Origin: Arthrobacter sp. Alg241-R88 | GTDB taxonomy: Bacteria > Actinomycetota > Actinomycetes > Actinomycetales > Micrococcaceae | Length of the DNA stretch: 64,000 nucleotides | Reading direction: 5' to 3' | Assembly (NCBI RefSeq): GCF_900537115.1 | Contig: NZ_UNRG01000001.1 | Coordinates: forward strand, 621,121-685,120 | Shown here: positions 42,911 to 53,255 of the stretch, one piece after another | Position numbering within the stretch: position 1 is the first letter of the stretch | Layout: every line of letters starts with the position of its first letter | Translations under genes and position numbers: made by a program | The notes under the pieces: generated by a model | Database searches by the model: none | The model's input: only the letters and a program-made list of their open reading frames with translations | Told to the model about the DNA's origin: nothing

Positions 42911-44491
42911 TTAGTTGGCACCCTCGGCTTCGCGGTAGATGCCTGCCATCCAGTTCTCCACATCATCCGCCTTGCGCGGCAGCGCGGCACTGAGGTTCAC
43001 GGGACCCTCTGCGGTCATCAGGATGTCATCCTCGATCCGCACGCCGATCCCGCGGTATTCCGCCGGGATGGCAAGGTCCTCTTCCTTGAAGTACAGGCCC
43101 GGTTCGATGGTGAACACCATGCCCGCGGTGAGGATGCCGTCCAGGTACAGCTCGCGTTTGGCCTGTGCGCAGTCGTGCACATCGAGTCCCAGGTGGTGGC
43201 TGGTCCCGTGCGGCATCCAGCGGCGGTGCTGCTGGCCCTCCGGGCTGATGGCCTCTTCGACGCTGACGGGCAGGAGGCCCCATTCGGCCAGGCGCTCCGC
43301 GAGGACGGTGGTGGCGGCGGTGTGGATGTCACGGAAGCGGGTGCCCGGCTGCGCCGCGGCGAACCCGGCGTCTGCGGCGTCCAGCACAGCCTCGTACACC
43401 TTGCGCTGGATTTCCGAGAACACTCCCGTGGCCGGCAGGGTGCGGGTGATGTCAGCGGTGTACAGCGAGTCTGCTTCCACACCGGCGTCCAGCAGCAGGA
43501 GCTCCCCGGCGTTGATCTTTCCGGTGTTGCGGGTCCAATGCAGGACGGTGGCGTTGTTGCCCGAGGCCGCGATGGTGTCGTAGCCCAACTCGTTGCCCAC
43601 CTCGCGGGCCCGGGCGAAGAATGCACCCTCCACAACACGCTCACCGCGGGCATGCGTCAATGCCCGGGGGAGGGCCTTCACCACCTCTTCGAAACCTTCC
43701 ACGGTGGCGGCGACTGCGAGCTTCATCTGCTCGATTTCCCACTCATCCTTGAGCAGGCGAAGCTCGGAGAGGGCTTCGCTGAGCTTTTCGTCGAGCGCGT
43801 CCAGGACAGCGAGGTCCAGGTTGTCAGGGTCTTTCGCCGTGTTGTAGCGGGCCGTGTCCACAAGGGCGTCGATGTTTTCGTCCACCTTACGCACCAGGCG
43901 GATGGAGATGCCGCCGATTTCAGGGGCGCCCACGTCCTTGGTGATGGCAGTCTCGAGCTGGTCGATGTGCGCCGTGGCCAGGCCCAGGCGGGCCTCGAAC
44001 TCGGCCAGCGTGGGACGGGCACCAATCCAGAACTCGCCGGAGCGTGAATCGGCGTAGAACTGTTCGGTATCGCGCCCGGCGAGCGGCCGGAAGTAGAGCG
44101 TGGCGCGGTGGTTGCCGCCGTCGTCGCCCTTTCCTTCGTCGACGGGCTCCAGGATCAGGACGGCGTCCGGCTCGTGGTCAAGGCCAAGCCCGGTGAGGTG
44201 CGCAAAGCCCGAGTGCGGGCGGAAGCGGTAGTCGCAGTCGTTGGATCGGACCTTCAGCGGGCCGGCCGGGATGACCAGGCGTTCGCCTTTGAACTGGTCC
44301 GAGATGGCCTGGCGCCGGGTTGCGGCGTGGCTGGCAACGGCGTCGCGCGCCGGGAGGTCCTGGCTGGACGGCGCCCAGTTGCTGGCCATAAAGGCCTTGA
44401 AGGCATCGGAACTGGGCCGCTGGGAGCGGTTGTTGACGCGCTCTTCCAAGGGCTGGGAAGCAGAATCTGGGGTGTTATCGGCATCGTTCAC
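42911..44491 (-). CDS. pepP: Xaa-Pro aminopeptidase (aminopeptidase P)
   Basis: 526-residue M24 metallopeptidase cleaving an N-terminal residue before proline. Metal ligands are visible: LLLDAGVEADSLYTADITR (two Asp), PHGTSHHLGLDVHD (His), TIEPGLYF (Glu) and GIGVRIEDD (Glu). The N-terminal creatinase-like domain has the usual family content (FRPHSGFAHLTGLG). GTG 44491 is the only start that keeps this domain; a weak -10-like GACGAT ends 6 nt upstream. It converges on the stress-protein gene across a strong two-way terminator. Confidence 0.93.
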   Translation of the reverse strand: MNDADNTPDSASQPLEERVNNRSQRPSSDAFKAFMASNWAPSSQDLPARDAVASHAATRRQAISDQFKGERLVIPAGPLKVRSNDCDYRFRPHSGFAHLTGLGLDHEPDAVLILEPVDEGKGDDGGNHRATLYFRPLAGRDTEQFYADSRSGEFWIGARPTLAEFEARLGLATAHIDQLETAITKDVGAPEIGGISIRLVRKVDENIDALVDTARYNTAKDPDNLDLAVLDALDEKLSEALSELRLLKDEWEIEQMKLAVAATVEGFEEVVKALPRALTHARGERVVEGAFFARAREVGNELGYDTIAASGNNATVLHWTRNTGKINAGELLLLDAGVEADSLYTADITRTLPATGVFSEIQRKVYEAVLDAADAGFAAAQPGTRFRDIHTAATTVLAERLAEWGLLPVSVEEAISPEGQQHRRWMPHGTSHHLGLDVHDCAQAKRELYLDGILTAGMVFTIEPGLYFKEEDLAIPAEYRGIGVRIEDDILMTAEGPVNLSAALPRKADDVENWMAGIYREAEGAN

Positions 44492-44558
44492 GGCACCATC
44501 GTCTCACCAGCACGAAGCCTTGTGCGAATAGCGCATGAACGGGAGATGCGCGGTCTAC

Positions 44559-44564
44559 TAGGCT
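44559..44564 (+). promoter_or_regulatory. -10 element of the PHP gene
   Basis: TAGGCT ends 6 nt before GTG 44571. The spacer GGGAAG resembles a ribosome site but directly abuts the GTG. Confidence 0.6.
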
Positions 44565-44570
44565 GGGAAG

Positions 44571-45419
44571 GTGAGGATTGACCTGCATGCCCACTCCAAC
44601 GTCTCCGACGGCACGGAAAAGCCCGCCGACGTGATGGCGTCCGCCGCCCGCGCCGGGCTGGACGTGGTGGCGCTGACCGACCACGATTCCACCGCAGGCT
44701 GGGTGGAAGCCTCCGCTGCGGCAGTGGAGCACGGCGTTGCACTGGTGCCCGGCATGGAAGTCTCATGCCGGACAGAACAGGGAATCAGTGTCCACCTCCT
44801 GAGCTACCTGCACGACCCCGAACATGCCGGCCTCCTGGAGGAGATCACCAAGGCCAAGGATGCCCGGCACACCCGCGCCGAGCGGATGGTCACCCTCCTC
44901 GCCGAGGATTACCCGCTCACCTGGGACGACGTCATCCACCACGTGGCCCCGGGAGCCACTCTTGGGCGTCCGCATATCGCCGACGCGCTGGTGGCCGCCG
45001 GTGTGGTGGAGGACCGGTCGGAGGCGTTCGCGTCCATCCTCACCTCCCGGTCCCGCTACTTCATCCAGCATTACGCGCCGGACCCCGCCACCGCCGTCGA
45101 ACTGGTCCGCGCGGCAGGAGGCGTGCCCGTGTTTGCCCATCCGGTGGCCTCCTCGCGGGGCCGCATTGTGGGGGAGCGCGTCTACCAGGAAATGATCGAC
45201 GCCGGACTGGCCGGCCTGGAGATCGACCACCGCGACAATCCGGAGGAGGGCCGGAACTTCCTGCGCCGGCTCGCCGCGAAGCATGACCTGCTGATCACCG
45301 GCTCGTCCGACTACCACGGCACCGGCAAACCCAACCTGCTGGGGGAAAACCTGACGGGGCCGGACGTCCTGGCCCGGATTGAGGACATGGCCACCGGGAC
45401 CGCCGTCGTCCGTCCTTAG
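44571..45419 (+). CDS. PHP-domain phosphoesterase
   Basis: 282 residues. PHP metal motifs: RIDLHAHSNVSDGTE (HxH), LTDHDST, a mid-chain PHIADALV region and the C-terminal TGSSDYHGT. Related proteins (TrpH/YciV, RNase AM) hydrolyse 3',5'-nucleoside bisphosphates or trim RNA 5' ends; which one applies is not decided by sequence. GTG 44571 lies 6 nt after TAGGCT. It is divergent from pepP and convergent with the methyltransferase, with a 74-bp palindrome between. Confidence 0.9.
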   Translation: MRIDLHAHSNVSDGTEKPADVMASAARAGLDVVALTDHDSTAGWVEASAAAVEHGVALVPGMEVSCRTEQGISVHLLSYLHDPEHAGLLEEITKAKDARHTRAERMVTLLAEDYPLTWDDVIHHVAPGATLGRPHIADALVAAGVVEDRSEAFASILTSRSRYFIQHYAPDPATAVELVRAAGGVPVFAHPVASSRGRIVGERVYQEMIDAGLAGLEIDHRDNPEEGRNFLRRLAAKHDLLITGSSDYHGTGKPNLLGENLTGPDVLARIEDMATGTAVVRP

Positions 45420-45428
45420 CTGCGGCCG

Positions 45429-45502
45429 CCCTCCCAACTGGGTAGCGCCAAGTGTCGTTTTCGAGCGTCAAAACGACATTTAGCGCTACTTACTTGGGAG
45501 GG
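45429..45502. repeat. 74-bp interrupted palindrome between PHP and methyltransferase genes
   Basis: Three nested perfect arms: CCCTCCCAA/TTGGGAGGG (45429-45437, 45494-45502), GTAGCGC/GCGCTAC (45442-45448, 45483-45489) and TGTCGTTTT/AAAACGACA (45453-45461, 45470-45478), loop of 8 nt. It can fold into a long hairpin on either strand. The right arm encodes the last residues and stop of the methyltransferase. It is probably a dispersed REP-like element also used as a two-way terminator. Confidence 0.8.
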
Positions 45503-46362
45503 AAAGAGGTGAACTCGGCGTGGGCACCCAGGCGCTTTGCCATGATGTCGATGGCCGGCTGGTTCTGGTCCACGCACACGAACTTCCGGCCGAGCTTCGC
45601 CGAGACGGCGCCGAGCGTGCCGGAGCCCGCAAAGAAGTCCAGGCACCAATCCCCGGGCCGGCTTGACGCAGCCACGACGCGCCGGACAAGCCCTTCGGGC
45701 TTTTGGGTGGGATAGCCGGTCTTTTCCTTGCCCGTGGGGGAGACGATGGTGTGCCACCAGACGTCGGTGGGCAGCTTGCCCAGTTCGCGCTTGGCGGGCG
45801 TCACCAGCCCGGGCGCCATGTAGGGTTCCCGGTCCACCTCGGCGCTGTTGAAGTGGTATTTGGCCGGGTTCTTTACGTAGACCAGGATGTTGTCGTGCTT
45901 GGTGGGCCAGCGGTTCTTGGCCCGCGCGCCGTAGTCATAGGCCCAAATGATCTCGTTCAGGAAGCACTCACGGCCGAAGATGGCGTCCAGCATGACCTTG
46001 GCATAGTGCACTTCGCGGTAGTCCAGGTGCAGGTACAGGGTGCCGTCCTCGGCCAGCAGGCGCCAGGCCTCGACGAGCCGTGGTTCCAGGAAGGACCAGT
46101 AGTCGCTGAAGGCGTCGTCGTAGCGGTGCAGCGCTCCCTTGATGGTGTCGTAGGAGCGCCCTTTGAAACCTACGCGGTCGCCTGTGCCGTCGGCGTTGGC
46201 CACCATGGTGGTCTGCTGGCGCAGCTGCGGCCTGCCGGTGTTGAACGGCGGATCCACGTATATCAGTGTGAAGGCGCCGTCCGGCAGCGAGGGGAGGAAC
46301 TCCGCGTTGTCCGCGTGTACCACCAGGTTGCTGCCGTCCGGCGCCCAGACAGTTTCAGTCAT
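45490..46362 (-). CDS. Solitary DNA methyltransferase, beta class
   Basis: 290 residues. Catalytic motif IV DPPF is at residues 37-40 near the N terminus and SAM motif I (DFFAGSGTLG) near the C terminus, the order of beta-class N4-cytosine/N6-adenine methyltransferases. Between them are IIWAYDYG, KHDNILVYVK and YPTQKPEGLVRRVV. No restriction gene adjoins. It lies 8 nt after the helicase gene, so it is probably co-transcribed and housekeeping rather than part of a defence island. Its last codons (FPPK) are written inside the 45.4-kb palindrome. Confidence 0.9.
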   Translation of the reverse strand: MTETVWAPDGSNLVVHADNAEFLPSLPDGAFTLIYVDPPFNTGRPQLRQQTTMVANADGTGDRVGFKGRSYDTIKGALHRYDDAFSDYWSFLEPRLVEAWRLLAEDGTLYLHLDYREVHYAKVMLDAIFGRECFLNEIIWAYDYGARAKNRWPTKHDNILVYVKNPAKYHFNSAEVDREPYMAPGLVTPAKRELGKLPTDVWWHTIVSPTGKEKTGYPTQKPEGLVRRVVAASSRPGDWCLDFFAGSGTLGAVSAKLGRKFVCVDQNQPAIDIMAKRLGAHAEFTSFPPK

Positions 46363-46370
46363 TGAGGGGG

Positions 46371-48086
46371 TTAGGCCTCGGTGCTGCCAGGCTGTGCCGA
46401 TGTGTCTCTGCCGGCCACTACCTCGCCGTTGCGGCGGCGGGTGCGCGTACGGGAGCGGCGGACACGGGAGGGCTGCTCGCCCTCTGATGCGGGTGAGGCC
46501 GCGGCGGGGGATTCGGCGGCAGCTGTGGGGGCTGCAGCGGAATCGGACGTACGACGGCGGCGCTCCCCCGTGCGGGCTGCAGAGTCACCGCTGCTGCGGC
46601 TGTCGTCGCGGTTTCCGCCCCTGCCGTCGCGGCCCCGGCTGCTGCGCTCCCGGCCGTCGCGTTCGCGCGAGGGGCCGCTGTCACGGCCGCCCCGGCTGTT
46701 CTTCTTGCCGGTTTCGCCCAGGTCTTCAAGCACCTCGGCGTCGACGCCGGCAAGGACGCGCTTGTCACGCGGGAGGCGGCCCTTGGTGCCTTCCGGGATG
46801 TCCAGGTCCTCGTAGAGGTGCGGCGAGGACGAATAGGTTTCGATGGGCTCCGGCACGCTCAGGCCCAGAGCCTTGTTGATGAGGCTCCAGCGCGGCATGT
46901 CATCCCAGTCCACGAAGGTCACCGCGGTGCCCTTGTTGCCGGCACGGCCGGTGCGGCCCACGCGGTGCAGGTAGATCTTCTCGTCTTCCACGCACTGGTA
47001 GTTGATGACGTGGGTGACGTCATCAACGTCAATGCCGCGCGCGGCGACGTCGGTGGCCACCAGGACGTCCACCTTGTTATTGCGGAAGGCACGCAGTGCC
47101 TGTTCACGGGCGCCCTGGCCCAGGTCGCCGTGGATGGCGGCAGCTGCGAAGCCGCGGTCCACAAGCTCCTCGGCCACCTTGGCGGCGGTGCGCTTGGTCT
47201 TTGTGAAGATGATGGTGCGGCCGCGGCCACGCGCCTGGAGGATGCGGGCCACAACTTCGGTTTTGTCCATGCTGTGGGCACGGTAGATCAGCTGCCGGAT
47301 ATCGCGCTTGGTGAGGCCCTCGTCATCGGGATCTGCGGCGCGGATGTGCGTGGGCTGCGTCATGTAGCGGCGGGCCATCGCAATGACGGGCCCGGGCATG
47401 GTGGCGGAGAACAGCAGGGTCTGGCGTACTGGCGGCGTACCGGCAATGAGGGTTTCGACGTCCGGCAGGAAGCCGAGGTCCAGCATCTCGTCAGCTTCGT
47501 CCAGGATGACGATTTTGACGTTCTTCAGGCTCAGGTGCTTCTGCTTGTAAAGGTCGATGAGGCGGCCGGGAGTTCCCACCACGATCTCCACGCCCTTCTT
47601 CAGCGCCTCCACCTGCGGCTCGTAGGCACGGCCGCCGTAGATGGTGGTGATGCGGGCGTTGCGTTTGCGGGACGCCGTCTGCAGGTCATTGGCCACCTGC
47701 ACGGCGAGTTCGCGCGTAGGGACGATGACCAGGGCCTGCGGGGCGCCGGGAACCGGGAGCTTGTCGTAGCCGGGGTCGTCCTGGCCCACCACCCGCTGGA
47801 GGGCGGGGATGCCGAAACCGAGCGTCTTGCCCGTACCGGTCTTGGCCTGGCCGATGATGTCGTGGCCGGACAGGGCCACCGGCAGGGTCATGGCCTGGAT
47901 GGGGAAGGGGTGGGTGATCCCGGCGTCGGCCAGGGATTCCACGATATCGGCCCGGACGTTGTAGTCCGCGAAGGACTTCTCCGCGATTTCGTGGGGCTTC
48001 TCGTCCGAGATAATGGTTTCTTCCGGCTCGATGGTCTCGGTGCCGGTCTCGTCGGTCAGAAGCTGGTGGGTATGCAATTCACTCAC
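46371..48086 (-). CDS. DEAD-box RNA helicase
   Basis: 571 residues. Q motif (FPIQAMTLPVALSGHDII), Walker A AKTGTGKT, Walker B DEADEMLD, motif III SATMP, and motif VI HRVGRTGRAG. The C-terminal 110 residues are rich in Arg, Gly and Ser (RGG-type: SRGRDGRGGNRDDSR), typical of RNA-binding tails. Resembles M. tuberculosis RhlE (Rv3211). GTG 48086 has AAGGAA 8-13 nt upstream. The DNA methyltransferase follows at once in the same direction. Confidence 0.93.
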   Translation of the reverse strand: MSELHTHQLLTDETGTETIEPEETIISDEKPHEIAEKSFADYNVRADIVESLADAGITHPFPIQAMTLPVALSGHDIIGQAKTGTGKTLGFGIPALQRVVGQDDPGYDKLPVPGAPQALVIVPTRELAVQVANDLQTASRKRNARITTIYGGRAYEPQVEALKKGVEIVVGTPGRLIDLYKQKHLSLKNVKIVILDEADEMLDLGFLPDVETLIAGTPPVRQTLLFSATMPGPVIAMARRYMTQPTHIRAADPDDEGLTKRDIRQLIYRAHSMDKTEVVARILQARGRGRTIIFTKTKRTAAKVAEELVDRGFAAAAIHGDLGQGAREQALRAFRNNKVDVLVATDVAARGIDVDDVTHVINYQCVEDEKIYLHRVGRTGRAGNKGTAVTFVDWDDMPRWSLINKALGLSVPEPIETYSSSPHLYEDLDIPEGTKGRLPRDKRVLAGVDAEVLEDLGETGKKNSRGGRDSGPSRERDGRERSSRGRDGRGGNRDDSRSSGDSAARTGERRRRTSDSAAAPTAAAESPAAASPASEGEQPSRVRRSRTRTRRRNGEVVAGRDTSAQPGSTEA

Positions 48087-48374
48087 TGTGGAGTTTCCTT
48101 ATTCATTTGGGCAGTGGCGCTGCCTGCTCAACGGGCCGGCCAAAGGCTGTTCCGGAGCACGCTCGGGCGCACAAGCAATTCCAGTGGAAGCCGATCGCGG
48201 GCTATCTAAATGCTGGCACTGGTGACCAGCGGGTGTATCTCAAGATCGCGTAGGGGCGGGCTTGTTGGTTTCAAATCAAGGAAATCAACGACCGGGCATC
48301 CATATCTACCTCTTCAGTCTAGCCGCAGGCGGCCCAAATCCCGGCTTTCGCGGCCGGGTGGCCCTTTTGCGGCA

Positions 48375-49871
48375 CTATTGAACAAGTTCGAAATGGACTT
48401 CCCGCGTCACGATATCGGAGGAGACCAGGCGGACCCGGACCTTGGTTCCGGACACCAGTTCCCCGGAGCAGCGGGCGGTCGCAGCGGGGTCTGCAATCTG
48501 GATGATTCCCGAACCGCCGTTCCCGTTCTTGCCGTTCCCGTTGCCGTTCTTGCCGTTGCCGTTCTTTCCGTTGCCGTTTTGCGGCTTGGACCCCGAAATG
48601 ACGATTGCGTCGAATTCCTGCCCGATGTGGTTAACCAGCAAGGCAGCCTCCACGGTGTCCAGGGCCATGCGCTCCATCCGTGATGCCAGCTGGTCGGAGC
48701 CTGCCATGATCTCGGGCAGGGACTGAAGCGCCTCCCGTGCCCAGGCCGGTACATTGCCGCCGTTGCACAACGCCTCGCAGATCACCAGGACAAAGCGGTC
48801 CACGAGGCGGCGCAGGGGAGCGGTGGTATGGGCATAGGCGGCGCCAATGGCGGACTGGACTGCGTCCTCCGGGACGGAACCGTCAAAAGCCGTATAGGCG
48901 GCGCCGCGGAACAGCATGCCGGCAGAGTGCAGAATGGCAAGCTGGCGGGGATCGGTGGAGTCGAGGCTGCGCAGGTATTCGCCGTAGCTGATTTCGCCGT
49001 CCCAGGGCTTGCCAAGGGCCTCTGTCTGCAGCCGGAAATGGTGCAGGGAGCGCTCGTCCGGGGATGGCATGGTGCGCAGGATGCCCACCTTCCCCGCCAG
49101 CATCAGGCGCGCCGCTGCCATTCCGGTCATAAGGGATATCTGCGCGTTCCAGTCCTCCACCGGAAGCTGGGGAGCGGCGGCAATCCGGTAGCCGCCGTCG
49201 GGAAGCTGGACAATCTCCTGTTCCGGCATGTTCAGGCTGGCGCCGCCGCGGGCCCGTTCCAGCTCCACGCGCTTGAGCCCCACTTCCTTAAGGAGCTGCA
49301 GCACAGGGGAGGCGGTACCGGCGTCGAGCTCCGCCTGCACGCCTTTATAGCTGAGCTTCGCGCGGCTGCGCATCCGGGCCCGCTTTACGGCCACGGACGT
49401 CACCTCGGCGGCGCTGTCCAGGCGGAAGTCCCAGACGAACGCAGAGCAGTCCTGCCCGGGAAGGAGGCTCCCGGCCTGTTCACTGATGACTTCCGGATGC
49501 AGCGGGATCCGACCGTCGGGGGCATAGAACGTCTGGCCCCGGCGGCGTGTTTCCGCGTCCAGGGGCCCGCCGGGGGCCACAAATGCGGGCACATCGGCGA
49601 TGGCGTACAGCACGTGGTAGCCGTCGCCGTCGGCCTCAATAAACAGCGCCTGGTCCAGGTCAGTTGACGACGCCGGATCGATGGTGATGAATTCGACGCC
49701 GGTGAGGTCGTAGCCAGGGAGCTGCAGGGATTCGACTGCCGCTTTCGCGTCAGCCACCGCCTCCTCGGGGTAGGCGCCCGGCAGCTCCAGCTCGGTCCGC
49801 AGGGCACTCAGCGCTTCCTCAAGCGCGTTGTTGTGCTCGTGGACGTTGGGGGCCAGCCGATGGTGTGACAC
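48375..49871 (-). CDS. RNB-domain ribonuclease (RNase II/R family)
   Basis: 498 residues. RNB catalytic Asp cluster in [16 protein letters not shown], further conserved [39 protein letters not shown] and a C-terminal S1-like segment. The N-terminal cold-shock domains of RNase R are absent. Between residues about 440 and 462 it carries an Asn-Gly-Lys repeat. GTG 49871 ([15 protein letters not shown]) is preferred over ATG at 49901 because TAGGCT ends 7 nt before it. It digests RNA 3'-5' by family inference. Confidence 0.9.
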   Translation of the reverse strand: MSHHRLAPNVHEHNNALEEALSALRTELELPGAYPEEAVADAKAAVESLQLPGYDLTGVEFITIDPASSTDLDQALFIEADGDGYHVLYAIADVPAFVAPGGPLDAETRRRGQTFYAPDGRIPLHPEVISEQAGSLLPGQDCSAFVWDFRLDSAAEVTSVAVKRARMRSRAKLSYKGVQAELDAGTASPVLQLLKEVGLKRVELERARGGASLNMPEQEIVQLPDGGYRIAAAPQLPVEDWNAQISLMTGMAAARLMLAGKVGILRTMPSPDERSLHHFRLQTEALGKPWDGEISYGEYLRSLDSTDPRQLAILHSAGMLFRGAAYTAFDGSVPEDAVQSAIGAAYAHTTAPLRRLVDRFVLVICEALCNGGNVPAWAREALQSLPEIMAGSDQLASRMERMALDTVEAALLVNHIGQEFDAIVISGSKPQNGNGKNGNGKNGNGNGKNGNGGSGIIQIADPAATARCSGELVSGTKVRVRLVSSDIVTREVHFELVQ

Positions 49872-49878
49872 GAAAATC

Positions 49879-49884
49879 AGCCTA
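49879..49884 (-). promoter_or_regulatory. -10 element of the RNB ribonuclease gene
   Basis: TAGGCT on the minus strand ends 7 nt before GTG 49871 and decides that start over ATG 49901. Confidence 0.6.
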
Positions 49885-49931
49885 GCCGGAATCGGCGCCA
49901 TAATGCAGGCATCCGGCCCGGAGCGGCGTTG

Positions 49932-50669
49932 TCAGGAGTTGGGCGCATCCAGGGCGGCGAGCAGTGCAGCGGCGGCGGCTGCGGGATCGCCCGCTTCCGT
50001 AATGGCCCGGACCACCACAATCCTGCGTGCGCCTGCGTCCACCACCTGCTCCACGTTGCCGTGGTCAATGCCGCCGATCGCGAACCAGGGAACACCGCCG
50101 TCGGACTGTCCCTCCTGCTCAGCCGGCCGGGTAGCTTCGGCAGCATACTTCACCAGCTCCAGTCCCACCGCTGCCCGCCCCGGTTTGGTGGGCGTTGACC
50201 ACACCGGTCCCACGCAGAAGTAGTCCAGCCCGGCGGGGCGGGCGGCCGCACCGAGCGCCGCGTCCACCTGGGCCGGGGTGTGGCTGGACAGGCCGATGGC
50301 GGCGTTGCCGTTGAGCAGGGTGCGTGCAGCGTCCAGGGGCAGGTCCTTTTGGCCGATGTGGAAGACGGGTGCCCCGGACAGCACCGCGATGTCGGCACGG
50401 TCGTTGACAGCCCAGAGGCGGCCATGCCGCTCTGCCGCTTCCTTGAGCACCGCCAGGAGTTCGAGCTCCTCTGCTGCTTCAATGGTCTTGTCGCGCAACT
50501 GGATGATGTCCACCCCGCCGGCGAACGCTGCGTCCACGAACTGGTCGAAGTCGCCGCGGTCCCTCCGGGCGTCGGTGCAGAGGTAGAGGCGGGCGGCGTT
50601 GACGCCGTTGCTGATCTTGGCGCTGCTGAGGACGTCGGTGCCGGCGGCAGGGGTGTGGGACACATTCAT
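49932..50669 (-). CDS. thiE: Thiamine-phosphate synthase
   Basis: 245-residue TIM-barrel enzyme joining HMP diphosphate and thiazole phosphate to thiamine phosphate. Visible motifs: IIQLRDKT (diphosphate side), [51 protein letters not shown] and [12 protein letters not shown]. The N terminus is about 20 residues longer than minimal homologues. ATG 50669 lies 7 nt after TAGGCT. Unlike thiO-thiS-thiG, its mRNA does not carry the TPP aptamer. Confidence 0.95.
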   Translation of the reverse strand: MNVSHTPAAGTDVLSSAKISNGVNAARLYLCTDARRDRGDFDQFVDAAFAGGVDIIQLRDKTIEAAEELELLAVLKEAAERHGRLWAVNDRADIAVLSGAPVFHIGQKDLPLDAARTLLNGNAAIGLSSHTPAQVDAALGAAARPAGLDYFCVGPVWSTPTKPGRAAVGLELVKYAAEATRPAEQEGQSDGGVPWFAIGGIDHGNVEQVVDAGARRIVVVRAITEAGDPAAAAAALLAALDAPNS

Positions 50670-50676
50670 GGGGGAA

Positions 50677-50682
50677 AGCCTA
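50677..50682 (-). promoter_or_regulatory. -10 element of thiE
   Basis: TAGGCT on the minus strand ends 7 nt before ATG 50669. The RNA would lack any riboswitch. Confidence 0.6.
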
Positions 50683-50689
50683 GTTCCTC

Positions 50690-50695
50690 TACACT
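50690..50695 (+). promoter_or_regulatory. Predicted -10 element of the thiO operon
   Basis: TACACT here would start transcription at about 50702, directly at the 5' edge of the TPP aptamer. It faces away from the thiE -10 (50677-50682) with 7 bp between the two hexamers, so the two polymerase sites overlap and probably exclude each other. Confidence 0.5.
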
Positions 50696-50702
50696 GGCCT
50701 CG

Positions 50703-50800
50703 TACTGCGGGAGCCCGCGGCAGCTGTCACAAAGCGCCGGGCTGAGAGGGCGTCAGAGCCGACCGCTTGACCTGATCCGGCTAATACCGGCGTAGGGAAG
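50703..50800 (+). promoter_or_regulatory. TPP riboswitch controlling thiO-thiS-thiG
   Basis: The conserved TPP-aptamer elements are all present and in order: the CTGAGAG thi-box (50742-50748), GACCTGATCCGG (50769-50780) and CTAATACCGGCGTAGGGA (50781-50798). The 3' end runs into AAGGAG (50798-50803), the Shine-Dalgarno of thiO, 4 nt before ATG 50808. Binding of thiamine diphosphate should therefore hide this site and stop translation. No T-run is seen between aptamer and gene, which favours translational control. Confidence 0.95.
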
Positions 50801-50807
50801 GAGACAC

Positions 50808-52159
50808 ATGGGCGCATCATCTGAGCCCCTGGCCATAGACGCCAAGAACACCATCCATGCTGATGTGGCGGTGATCGGCGGTGGAGTGATCGGCCACGGC
50901 ATCGCATGGGAGGCGAAGCGTTCCGGCCGTTCCGTGGTGGTGATCGATGACGCACCGGGTTCCGGGGCCAGCTGGGCTGCCGCCGGGATGCTTGCCCCGG
51001 TGAGCGAGCTGCATTACCAGGAGGAGGACCTCCTGGAATTCATGCTGGATGCCTCGGCCCGCTGGCCGGCCTTTGCCGCCGGCCTCACCGAAGCGTCAGG
51101 AACAGATCCGGGATACATTACGACGCCGACCCTCGCCGTGGGTGCCGACGCCGCCGACCGCCGCGCCCTGATGGACCTCCGGTCCGTCCAGCAGGCCAGT
51201 GGTCTTTCCGTAGAGCCGCTGACCGTCCGGGGCGCGCGACAGCGGGAACCCCTGCTCAGCCCGGGGATCGCGTGCGCGCTGGACACTCCGGCCGACCACC
51301 AGGTGGATCCGCGGCTGTTGGTGGCGTGCCTGCAGGCCGCCCTGGCCCAAGGCACGGACGACGGCGGCGGGAACAGGGACAAAGGTGCGGGACGCGGCAC
51401 TGCGGCAGCCGGCGTCGTCGGCGGTTTTGCCGTAGCGGCCAGGGCAACCGGGCTGCTGTGGCGCGGGGGAGCTGTTGCCGGCGTGCGCCTGGCGGACGGG
51501 GGAACCGTGCTGGCCGCCGAAACCGTGGTGGCGAACGGGCTGCACGCGGCAGCTCTTGAAGGGCTGCCGCCAGGGCTAAACCTGCCACTGCGGCCCGTCC
51601 ACGGGGACATCCTGCGCCTGGCAGTGCCCCGGCACCTGCAGCCATTGGTGACGTCCACGGTCCGCGGGCTGGTGCGCGGCGTTCCGGTCTACATCGTTCC
51701 GCGCAGGGACGGCACGGTGGTGATCGGGGCAACCCAGCGTGAGGATGCGCTGTCCGGCACGGACGCCGTTTCCGCCGGGGGCGTGTACCAGCTCCTCCGC
51801 GACGCGCAGGTACTGGTTCCCGCCGTCGCCGAACTCGAACTGCTGGAATTCACAGCCCGTGCCCGTCCCGCAACGCCCGACAACGCGCCCCTGCTGGGGC
51901 GGGTTCCCGCCCCGCTGGCAGCGGCGGACGGGGAGCACGGGTACCTTTCCGGCCTCATCATCGCCACCGGGTTCTTCCGGCACGGAGTCCTGCTGACACC
52001 GGCCGCAGCAGCCGTCTGCCGGGACCTTTTCGACGGCCGCGAGGACCCCCGATGGGCGGTCTTCAGCCCCGGCCGCTTTTCCCCCAGGGCAGGCGCCCGC
52101 CTAACCACCGGCTCACCCACCAACCACTTCCGCCACACATCGCCCACAAAGGAAACAGC

Positions 52160-52163
<4 letters not shown>
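50808..52163 (+). CDS. thiO: Glycine oxidase ThiO
   Basis: 451-residue FAD enzyme oxidising glycine to the imine used for thiazole formation. FAD motif VIGGGVIGHGIAWEAKRSG begins at residue 21, with VIDDAPGSGASWAAAGMLAPVSEL next, and the C-terminal ATGFFRHGVLLTPAAA closes the FAD site. A Gly/Ala-rich insertion (GTDDGGGNRDKGAGRGTAAAG, around 182-205) is unusual and probably a surface loop. Its stop overlaps thiS (ATGA). Confidence 0.9.
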
Positions 52164-53210
<1,047 letters not shown>

Positions 53211-53255
53211 CCCGCTCCCGGTGCCGCTCCGCCAGCCATAAGGTGAGGAGCAGCC

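Noticed and set aside
48087-48374. Possible small gene or RNA in the 288-nt gap between helicase and ribonuclease genes
   Set aside because: I see only the helicase ribosome site and promoter region; no stable hairpin series, tRNA fold or conserved short frame.
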